Below, piece by piece: positions 1-10,400 of a DNA stretch of 64,000 nucleotides (position 1 is its first letter; the number at the start of each line of letters is the position of its first letter). The DNA comes from Lineus longissimus (Eukaryota > Nemertea > Pilidiophora > Heteronemertea > Lineidae). The translations under genes and the position numbers were made by a program. The DNA lies in assembly GCF_910592395.1 (NCBI RefSeq), contig NC_088308.1:21591501-21655500 (forward strand). The letters are read 5' to 3'. The notes beneath the pieces are model-generated. The model saw nothing but the letters and a program-made list of their open reading frames with translations. It had not been told where the DNA came from and did not search any database.

Positions 1-400
1 TGTTGAAATAGAGCGTTTCAGTGAAGTTCGGATGACAAGGAGTTTGCTGGTGACCTTGGTGGCATTTTTCCTCAATGAATTCATTTACTTGTTGTTTTTT
101 CATTTTACTTGTCTGAAAAATCTGAAAGCACATCTGATTGCATCAGAGTCAATGTTTCAAGATTTGAAACATTGAAACATTGAAACATGACTCTGGTGCA
201 ATCAGATGTGATTTTCAATGTTTCAAGATTTGAAACATTGACTCTGATGCAATCAGATGTGATTTCAAATCTTTTAGACAATCATGTAAAATGAAAAAAA
301 AACGAGTAAAATGAATTCACTGAGGAAAAAATGTCACCAAGGTCACCAGAAAAAATCTCCTTGTCATCCGAACTTCACTGAAATGCTCCATTTCAACAAA
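1..400. mobile_element. Foldback (hairpin-type) element, non-autonomous
   Basis: The first ~175 bases and the stretch from about 225 to 400 are near-perfect inverted copies. For example, TGTTGAAATAGAGC at 1 is matched by GCTCCATTTCAACA ending at 400, and the GTCACC/GGTGAC, GAATTCA and CATTTTAC blocks recur in mirror order. The centre holds shorter repeated palindromes built on TTTCAAGATTTGAAA. No coding capacity is visible. The arrangement is typical of foldback MITEs. The left edge coincides with the window start, so the element may extend further and I cannot see a target-site duplication. Confidence 0.75.
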
Positions 401-1559
401 TGGTGTAACTAGAATCATACAAAAGTTATATTCACTTTACTAATATCATGGACATGTAGAAACTTTCATGTCGACCAAGGTCAGGGACATATCTCCAAAC
501 CGATGTCAAGTTCAAACACATGAATTTTCATATGTTTCAAGGTCATATGAAACTAGATCAAAAGGTCATTTCGTCCCATAATCACCCACATACTACTCGC
601 CGGACAGGTACAGAATCGATATTTAATAATACCCCCGGGTACTACCCCTTGGTCACATGTTTAGAAAGAATGGATTGGGTGACTGGGACAGTGTGGGCCT
701 GGGGTTTGGGTGAGTAGGCGAGATAAATGTGTACTATTACCGTTCTTTTTCCCAAAGGATGGGGACATGTTCCCCTGGGACTAGAAAGACCGGCAGGGTG
801 TGGAAGCATTAGTCCCCGTGTAGATGTCCTGGGAAAGAATGTCCGGGGGAAAAGGGGTTCTATTATGTGCTTTAATAGCAAGGCTTTTGGCGCTCATGAC
901 CTCTATACTGAACCGTCTGAATACAAAAGAGACGGACACTTTTTCCAGGGGAACATTTCTACTTTTACACTGGCACCCACTTCCGAGATGTTAAAGAAAG
1001 AATATCAATGTCAGACGAATATATATACGTCTGAAACCGTGTCGAATCTTCCAGAAATGCAACGGGAATTCAAAAAGATGACATTGATCACCCTCCCGAG
1101 GCGAAAAATGTGATGCCATCTCGCGAAGGAACTTCATGACCCCCTGTCTCTTCTCTGGCTTTGGTTGGCATTGATTGCCATAAACTAGAGTCAGTCATGG
1201 TGAAACGCCAAGAGGACGGATGCATAATAGTGATAGAAATTAGACGCCTTATTACACGAGGTGAGAATCTTCGGAGTCAAGGACGCGGTTGTCATGACAA
1301 CTAATAGTTAGCAGACACTTGACTGGAGGCACTTCCGAAAACGTGCCCAAACCTGGGGCAAGGTTAGGCTATTCATTACAAGCATGAGAGGCCACAATTT
1401 CCAGGGCCCTTTCATATGGAAGAGGCGACATGTCTAATGGTTGTTGAAAGGGGTATTGTAATGACAGAGAAGGTTGTTGCATCTTTTTGGGGGATCAGTA
1501 AAAGGAACATGGCATTGCAAAAAGAGACTGCTTTTATGAAAATAACGAGGAAGACACCA
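401..1559. other. Non-coding stretch, nothing recognised
   Basis: There is a 128-codon open frame on the plus strand (727-1113), but it has no recognisable domain, no splice context and unremarkable composition. I see no RNA gene or clear repeat. It lies downstream of the 3' end of TEPSIN. Confidence 0.4.
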
Positions 1560-1627
1560 TTAAAAGACTACTAGAAAGTCCGTATGAGACTTGAAAGATG
1601 GATGAACATTATCATTAAGAACGGCAT

Positions 1628-1880
1628 CCTTGTCCTTGGGACGGACAACATTGTTGTCTTTGGGAAGGACAACACTGTTGTCCTTGGGAAGGACAACACT
1701 GTTGTCCTTGGGACGGACAACATTGTTGTCTTTGGGAAGGACTGTGCTTGGGATTGAGAACATGGTCTATGGGTTGGACAACATTATCTTTGAAAGGGGA
1801 AGGACATCCTTGTCATTGGGATGAAAATCAGTGTCCTTTGGGTGAACAGCATTGCCTTTGGGAAGGACAACACTGTCATT
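1628..1880. repeat. 24-bp minisatellite of hairpin-forming units
   Basis: From about 1630 to 1741 there are four to five tandem 24-bp units of the form TGTCCTTGGGAAGGACAACA plus four bases. They degenerate into related blocks up to about 1880. Each unit contains a short perfect inverted repeat (TTGTCCTT, GGG, AAGGACAA), so every repeat can fold on itself. The open frames that cross it are by-products of the repeat. Confidence 0.8.
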
Positions 1881-2139
1881 TGACAACATAATATGGATTA
1901 CAAGACAACAATAATTTATTCCCATGTACAAATGGAATCACTACATAATCATGCACAAGTTACATGATCTTGCATCACAGAATTATATCATATCATCATT
2001 GTTTACATGGACTAGAATGGTGCACGATGGAAAACCAAGACCACATTCACTATATCTATAACATTTATCTATAAAAAAATGTGTTGGCTACCAAAAAATT
2101 TGGTTATTGCAAAACTCTTTTTAACTTGATTCAAGTCCA

Positions 2140-5100
2140 TTATGAATGTTCATCTGATAAGCCATTAGTCATCCCCCCATCTGTTGAACCGTGTTGATAA
2201 CTAAGTCCAGTTGAACCTTGTTGATCATCAAGTTCAGCAAATAGGTGTCCTTGGGATGATAACTTCTGTAACTGGAGAATCACCTGAAAAAGATAAGGGC
2301 CCGTATTATGTTAGCTTTATGAGACACAAAATCTCAAGAACTTAGTCCCGCATTTTTGCCATTGTGATAAAAATGTGAACAAGGTTTTGTCCTTCAAGCA
2401 AATTAAACTCGGTCACAATTCTAGATGAGGTAGGAACAGGAATATGAATAGAAAGTGGGTTTTTTATAAACAAAATTTGTCAATTTAACTCGACACATAC
2501 CTTCCTCGCTTTAATCTGTGATTGGCAGCTGTTGTTTTTGTTGAGTATTATGAGATTCTTATGGCACATGGTAGTCATTAGGTCAACTTGAACTAAGTCC
2601 GACCTCATCAGGTATTCTAGAAGCACCAAGGATCGCTGAAAGGCAAAGGATGCGTATAACCCTGAAGGCTTTGACACCACTATGCCCTTGATTTGTGGAG
2701 ATGTGCAGAGATTAAACTCTTTACAAAATCACCAAAATCAAAGAAGTCTGCATTGAAGTACATAGTGATTGATGTATCACATGAGAATTTGTAAAACTCC
2801 AAATGCTTAACATCTCATCCTCGACAATGTTTGGGTGATCACAGCTCTTTAACATATTCATTTTGAGTCATTATAGCAGAACCTACTATCACTATGGTGA
2901 AGGTTGAAATACATACCACAACTATAGTATTTTCTGAGGACATCAACTTATCATTGAGGAACTCAAGAATTTTGTCACAATTCAACTTTGAACACCTGAA
3001 AAAGAACAGACATAAAATACTACATTATATCTTTTCATAAGAAACGACCATATGACACTCCTGTGCCTGTCAAAAATGAAATGAAATTTTTACAGACTGA
3101 TATTGACATTGACACCCACCTCTTTATAAATGTGTTAATCTCATCCCGCTTTGGTATGGGCTTCTGGATGTTGACCACAAGATCACTAAGCAGCTGCTGT
3201 TCTTGAGACCAATCACTTGTCGTCACACTCGCAAGCCTGAAAAAGATCATTCTCCGTTTGAAATGTAAACCTTTCGACGTGGATATTCCTAGATATTTCA
3301 GAATGATAATGGACAGTTTCACCAAGAAGCCACGGTGTACAATATGAAACTGTAGACAGTAATGTCAGTCCGGAGAACAGACTGAACATCATAGTGTTAT
3401 ATACCGGTAGTAACAGAATTAGCAAGGTAAACTAGCGCACCTGTCTGCTAAATCCATGCTGTCAGAACTTTTCTCGGATGTCTGCAAACTGGCAACATCC
3501 TCTTCGGTCTCCTCATCTTCCCAGCCACCGCCAGCCACACCTGGTTTACGCTCTGAAGAAGACGGACTTATCAAAAGGCACAAAAAGGATAAATGACCAG
3601 GATCACAATCATGGCCAGGGTTGTGCATGCAAATTGGCTGAAACTTGGTAGTCATAGTATTTGTAAATCTGTCTACACAACGACCTTGTTGAAATATATA
3701 ATTATTGCGCCTTTACGCTCTTGAAAATTTTCAAATTCAATTACAAATTTCAAATTTTTAACTGACTCTGTAGGCCTTTAAAAACAAACACACCTTTTAT
3801 TTGTCTCCTTGGGCTTGAATGTGTCTTTGTCAATGAAGAGATTTTCTGTCGATCATTTTCGAGTTGTACTGGTTTATAATTTCCGAAACTTCTACTCGGC
3901 GATGCAGGGCCACCACGACTGGAATCTGGCTCTACTAAAGATTCAGCTATATCTATGATGCCACCAATGATACTGTCACCAATCGATTCTGAAAGGGGAA
4001 ATACATGTACTTTTTTATTTAACGTTTCGACACGTATAACCTGGTCAATCAGGGTGACATGTTACACCTTGGCCTATTACAGGTAAAATAGTGTACATCC
4101 AGGTGCCTCTCAACCAGCATAATCACATCGACACAGTATTTTCGACATTTGCTCCGAAGACTTCATGTAGAGGTATGACGAACTTAACCATTTTTTAATC
4201 CGTGAAATTGTGGACGAAGATCAAAGAGGCATATCACCAAGAAAGTTATTTTCATTTTAAATTTTGTTACTTAACGCAAAAGCTTCATACCAAATTTACC
4301 GCTCCAAAACTAAACTCACTTTGGGGTTTATTTGGAGTATTTCCGAATCCCTGCATCTTGCCCGGGCTTCCTCCTTGAGATCCCATTCCTGAAAAGAGTA
4401 TCAAGATGAACAGAAGGGACAACTAAAAAGGTAAAATTCATTCCCAACGAATGAATGGCTCCTACCTAATAGGGGGTCACTTGTACCTGTAGTACTAATG
4501 CACTGAACTACATGCACTATTAGGACTCCCCAATCTGACAAAAGTTGACCCTGTCTGGCGTTCTCCCTTCAGATGCTCATTTTACATGTTATCAGGCATA
4601 GATTGAGAGTCTCTTCTATACTTGATATTTTTCCTATCAGCTGAATAACACAAAATTAAATAGGGTCAGCTAAGCTCCTGAACTTCATTATCTCTTAGGC
4701 CGAATGTAAGGCTTTTGGAATATAACTTCTTACCATACATGGCAGAACTAGGTGCACTCGAAGGATTAGTCTTGTTGGGACTTTCCTCTCTTTCAGACTC
4801 GACATCAAATAATATTTCATTTACTTCCTGTAACAGAAATAATCGAAGATTGTGGGGTTGTAGAACACATCTATTGAGATTCAAACATTGCAATCTGCCC
4901 GATTTTAGAAATGATTTTTAAAAGTAGGAAACCATTCTCATTTGAAGAACATAATCTTAATTTCGAACTGTATACACAGCCTAAAATATTTCAATCTGCA
5001 ACTCAGTGCTCTCACTATAAAAAAGACTACTATGTTTTTAAGAAACGCAATTCAATTTTTTAGAAGAGGACCATTGTGTTAATAAGAGCAAATAAAGCGA

Positions 5101-6464
5101 GTCGACTGGCCTTGTGTACATTAGTGGACAGTAGATCTTCATAACTGACCTTAGCTGTCTTTCGGATCATTTGATAAGGTGTAGCACCATGCAGAGGGTC
5201 AGCTGGTCCACTGAAACCTTCAGCTTCTTTTATGCCTCGAGATTTTTTCCGCAGCTGCCGGCGAAAATCTGGATGACCATTTTCAACCACAAATTTTATA
5301 ATGTTCAACACCTAAAAAAGAAAAGCAATCAAAAAATCATAGTCAGACTCAGATAATCAATCAAAAATGTTTGTCATATTTGATGTAATTATCTGCCAAC
5401 CGAAAATGCCTAGCTTTTCACCCAAGTTCTATGGTTTTTTTAAATGATTTCAATCTCCATTATCAATGTATGACTGCAACAAGTGCAAGTATCAAGAATC
5501 TGTGATTTTTCATTTCTTTGCTTACCTTAAGCTTGACATGGTAGGATCTGTCTTCCAGTCTATCAACCAGGTAGTCTAAAAGATCATGGCAGAAACTACC
5601 CGATTCGAATGTCATTTCTGAGAGTTGATGAGGACAAAATACAGTGAAAGAAAGTTACAATATTAGTAATATTATGTAATGGATCACTCTGTGAAAGGTT
5701 ATTTTCTCATGGCTAGTTGGAGAAAAAATGTGTTGCTGTTCAGATCACCAGCGATTGTCAAGTACCGATAAGTTTTATTTGAAATCCTATGAACCCAACA
5801 TAGAGTGATCAAACTATTTATTGTGTGAAATACAATTCATGAATCCTTCATCATTCACCCCATACATAGAGAATGATACATTTGAAGAAAGAAAGTTATC
5901 TTTTCACAAAACAGTACAAACATTTGCCTTGACTTTTCATGACACCTCAAGTCATTTCCTCCAAAGAAAGTGTCGAAAATATCTCCATGAAAAGGATACT
6001 GTTTATTTCTTGGTAGAGATATCCCGACACTGGTGTCTCATCATCAGCAGTTGCCTTGGTCAACATGCCAAGCTGAAAAATAGAATCAAGATAAAAATAT
6101 TTATTGAAATGATAGAACAAGGGAAGCAGGCCTAGGCATGTCGCAAAAATCAACCTGGCCCACACCTGGCTCCATGTCAAACTTAAGTGGGTGTGGGGAC
6201 CCCGGAGTCTCCCACCTGAAAGCATTTTGTCAAGTGCTGCCACCTTTCATTACTTTCTGAAACCATGACGAACCAAGCATCAGACATTCAACTGGGTTGT
6301 GCGAGATGAACAGCGCAGTAAACAATATAGAACTATGGTTATTTTGAATCGATGTTACATGAACTTCATCAATTGACTAAAAGCTACAAGAATTGCTGAA
6401 GTACCTTTTGTACAAATGAGAATTTGTCCATTAAAATCGATCGCCCTGCATAGGAGTCCGCCAT
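2140..6464 (-). CDS. TEPSIN: Tepsin, AP-4 complex accessory protein (12 coding exons)
   Basis: Tepsin is an ENTH/VHS-domain coat protein that binds the AP-4 adaptor at the trans-Golgi network. Coding exons, read on the minus strand: 6464-6405, 6072-6000, 5617-5526, 5311-5150, 4827-4734, 4388-4320, 3988-3794, 3552-3441, 3236-3120, 2995-2917, 2716-2501, 2283-2140. All join in phase to give about 470 aa (human about 525). The N-terminal ENTH domain is clear: DKFSFVQKLGMLTKATADDE, then GYLYQEI, then GFSGPADPLHG. A conserved GMGSQ....QGFG linker follows. After that comes the second helical domain (DEINTFIKRCSKLNCDKILEFL across exons 9-10). The C-terminus is short (see finding). The start ATG lies in a CAAAATGGCGGAC context. 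AATAAA on the minus strand at 1920-1915 is a plausible polyA signal. The exon 11 acceptor (AAAGAG) is the weakest junction. Confidence 0.9.
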
Positions 6465-6468
6465 TTTG
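6456..6468 (-). promoter_or_regulatory. YY1/TISU-like element at the TEPSIN start codon
   Basis: On the minus strand the TEPSIN ATG is embedded in CAAAATGGCGGAC. This matches the YY1 core and the TISU consensus (translation initiator of short 5' UTRs). It suggests a TATA-less promoter with transcription beginning just upstream and a very short leader. This is inferred from the motif only. Confidence 0.5.
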
Positions 6469-6469
6469 T

Positions 6470-7260
6470 TTTTCGTTTACAGTAAATAACTGGTTTTCTT
6501 TCCTGATCCACCGTGACACGCCGAAGACAAAGTTTAGGGACGTGGGCTCAATTCTGGAACTTTGTTCTAGTCGAGCAGGCCAAATCCAGGAGGGCGATAT
6601 TTTTTATATCTTATATTGTATAAAGAATTCCTCTCATATGTGAAGATCACTAGATCGAAATGTAGGATCCTAGTCCATGTAACGACTAGAGTCCACCCAG
6701 GGATAGAGGCAACTCATTCACCTGAACCTGCCCAGTTCATGCAGTTTCAGCCTGAAGACTATTCCAAACAAAGATGACACAAATGAGAACAATTTTCTTG
6801 TCACATAGTCATATTTATTTACACTACAACATAAAATATTTAAAAATATTTATCAAAGCCTTAACAGGTTGAAATGAAAAAACTCCCAAGGTTTTCCTCT
6901 GAAAGAAGTCCAGGACTCTACGAACAGCTGTAAAACATACCGGTACAACTGGTAAAACATAGATGCTAAAAGAACCCAAAGCTCTCATATCAATTTCAAT
7001 TATCATATCAATTAAAAGGTATCAGATAAAATAACAAACCGAAGCACCAGCTAAATAACGCATCTATTGATCAGACTTAAACATGCAAAACCAAAGACTT
7101 CATAGATTCCACACCAGCCACTAACTTGCTTTCAAAATTCAACAGAGTCGCTAGAAACTTGATGCATAGATGTTGATGTAGGTGCAAATGTACATGGGCA
7201 ATGTACACACCGTCACATTTTCAAGCAGGCGACAGAATTGACAACCACCCGGTGAAATCC
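6470..7260. other. Spacer between TEPSIN start and TOP3A stop, mostly TOP3A 3' UTR
   Basis: The stretch holds the TEPSIN promoter side and the 3' UTR of TOP3A. An AATAAA on the minus strand at 6819-6814 is a candidate polyadenylation signal for TOP3A. I see no additional coding exon here. Confidence 0.5.
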
Positions 7261-7409
7261 ACATGATCAGTTTTTTGCCATGATACTTCACATGATCAGT
7301 TCCTTGCCGTAATCACAAATGATCAGTTTCTTCCCATAATCACATGTAGCACATGATCAGTTCCTTGCCAAAATCATGTGTATCACATGATCAGTTCCTT
7401 GCCACTATC
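7261..7409. repeat. ~28-34 bp tandem repeat in the TOP3A 3' region
   Basis: Five copies of a unit beginning ACATGATCAGTTCCTTGCC start near 7261, 7290, 7318, 7351 and 7385. The spacers vary (28-34 bp). The array lies directly downstream of the TOP3A stop codon, inside its presumed 3' UTR. Confidence 0.85.
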
Positions 7410-7436
7410 AGGTAATGGTTTTATGTTGGCGATTCC

Positions 7437-10400
7437 TCAGTCGTCTTTTTGTCTACAAGTTTTCCGTGTGTGTCCTAGACAGAATAAGAGAAAAAATATA
7501 CATTCAAAGTCGATTTAAACTCTCTAGGAGTACATGTAGCAAAGTTAGATCAACTCATGTACAACACTCACCTGGACAATATTTGCCAGCTTCCAATTTG
7601 CAATGTGTTCCTGCAATGCCTGCTGGATCGACAGCATCAATTGGGGCGAGGTGCTTTGCTCAAGGGTGCAGATAATGCCCATGGACACAAGTTGAACCTA
7701 CTACCTTCTGGTTATGCTCAAACCTTTGATAGGCAGAAGATCCAGACAAAAAGCAAGAGAAAATGTGTATCCACCATTTACGTTAATTCATTGCTTGGGC
7801 AGAAACTGAAACAAATTATTAACACCATTCTAAAAACATACCTTCTTCTCCACATAAACCACATGAACGTTTTTTCCTTGTTCCAGGCTGTGCTGTCGTG
7901 GATGTCTTCCTTTTGATTCCTCTGCCAGCAGCTCCTCCGCCTCTGCCAGGGCCAGGGAGATTGTTGCCACCAAAACCACCTTCAAGAACGAGAAATGGTA
8001 TAATGTACATGGAGAGCACTGGCATGACTGTCTAAGAAAACAAGAAATTCATTCACCTCCCTTATTTACGCATGCCTTCTCTTCATATATAAGAAATTTT
8101 CATTGGCTTTTCCATCCGAGAGGGTTGATCAAGGAAAATGTTTAGAATCTGTAACAAAATAAAACCAACAACAACAATTTCGTTGCCAAGAAATAAGCAA
8201 CCATCGGGAAAAACATTTTCGCTGGTAATACAAACCTCCACCTCCAGTATTCTCATCAACCCACTCAAAGAATCGACACTGGTCACCCATCGGTTTTGAG
8301 CAGCAGTGAAATTGCCGCCCTTTGTTTGGTCCATCTTTCTGAACTGTGCGTCTAAAATTTAGATAGAAATTGCTTGATGAATATTTTTTCAAAAATATCA
8401 ATATATTTCAAGTAGCTGATTGTAGTTCTGCATACAAATCAGTTCCACTCCTTTTACAATGTAGGATGAAAGTGATGTCAACCTTTGCCTACGCCCTTCC
8501 TGCTCATCTTATTTTCTTGTGGCTTAGATTAATAGAAATGAACTTTGCTGTAGTGCAGTTGTTATGCAAGCAAATTTGGCATACAGTGTGTACAGTATGT
8601 ACAATTATATATCAGTCTTCACGATAGCAATTTAACAATAGAGTGTACATGTATGTACTTACGAAGTAGCATCCAAACCACACTGACACTTGACACCACC
8701 ACCATCACTATCTCCACCAGGTCTAGGAGGTTGATAGCCAGTATTTGTCCATGCACTCGTATTTGAATTGCTGCCGTAGTTGGTTGTACTCGAGTCATTT
8801 CCATAGTCGTTCTTATTCTTGGTGTCCTGATGCTGATCATCAGCCCACAGGAAGAAACCACAACTCGCCTCTTTTGGTTTAGCACATCCATAAAATTGAC
8901 GCCCTAAAATTACAAGACAGGGAGAAATTTTTGTAGTTTTCCTATCAAATCTTCACAGGGCCAACAACCAAATTATTGTCTACTAGCCCAAATGGTTGGC
9001 TACTTGGTCTCTTTGGGTTACAAAACAGACAATAATTCCAGTCGTAAAAAGTTTATTGTGCATTAGATGTTCACCTCAACACCAAATACACCAACCACAT
9101 CCAAAACAAGTTCCATTTTACACTCCATGTTGCCATTGTAACTACTTGTTTCCCTGGGAGGTTAAAGAGCAAGAGGGAGCTGTAGTTGGGTACACATCAT
9201 TACCTTGATTTGGCCCGTCCTTCCTCACCGTCAGGCTCCTAGCATCCTCGCCACAGTTGCACACGATCGCATCCCCATCCCCTGAACTGTTTCCAGACCC
9301 ATTATTGTTCATTGAGATGGGTGTAAATGGCATCCTGCCACCTTGATTGTATGTCGGCCCTCCCCTGTTGCTCGTATTGGAACCAAAACCTTGATTTGAA
9401 GCTTGTCCTCCACTGTTCACTTTGGAGCCAACATTTTGGTTGGTCGTATTTGAACCAAAAAAGTTATTAGCATTGGTATGGTATGAATTAGAGTTTGTGT
9501 TGGTTGGAGGTTTTGGTGCTGGAAACCGGGTATTGTTCGTTAATCTATTTTGATTATTTGATGGTCTTGAATTCGGTCCTCCGAGATTATTATTCTGACC
9601 CAAGAAGCTACGAGAGTTATTTTGCGATCCTCCGCGGCTAGAATTTGCACTGCCAAAGCTACTACCGTAGCCACTGTCATTGTTGTTAGGTCTTTGGTTT
9701 CCAGAATTGGGACGGGCCGGGTTTCCAGTATTGTTGCGGTTGTTTCCGGTATTGCTGCGGGCCTGGTTTCCAGATGTGGGTCCTTGGCCACCAGCAGGTA
9801 GCGAAAGACGGAAGAGCTCGGCAAAATCCGGATCACACCCAGCAATGCAGCCAATGCAACTGAAAAGAAGAAATTATAACTGACTAAAATCCTCACGTTG
9901 GCTTTACAGTCACTTACATATCTATCGCTAATTAAAGGACACCCGCAGTGTGGTAATCTATCTCATCAGTATCTGTTACATGTACACATGAACTTACTCA
10001 AGTGGAATAGATGGCAGGACTGAACCTCTCTTGAACTTCAGTCTTAACTTATGGACCGGTCCTGGCTTGCACTGAAAAAGATGAGAGAAGTAAATTTAAT
10101 GTTCTTATTATCAATTTCAATGTCATCCCACTTTAACCACTTCACTTTATTTGGTTAGCAACAACTTTCTACGGCATCATTTACAGCAGTTCAGTAACAT
10201 CATGTAGTTTTTAATGTGTTGTAGTACACTGCGTCATGTGACAACCTCATTGGACCGGTATACCGGATGAAATGAAGAAAAAAACAATAAAGAAAATATA
10301 TCAGCAAAACAGAAGAACAATACTTCTACATGTATCTCAACTTACGGTTTCACAAATATGTTCCGTTACTTCGGCAGACAAAACGCCATCCGGAAACCAA

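Noticed and set aside
727-1113. 128-codon open frame on the plus strand
   Set aside because: No recognisable motif, no initiation or splice context, and no supporting neighbours.
6216-6287. Alternative first exon for TEPSIN (ATG at 6287, ending TGCTTTCAG before a GTGGGAG donor)
   Set aside because: It splices in phase, but the exon at 6464-6405 gives a much better match to the ENTH N-terminus (DKFSFVQK) and has a TISU/YY1 start context. The 6287 version is probably a coincidence, or at best a minor isoform.
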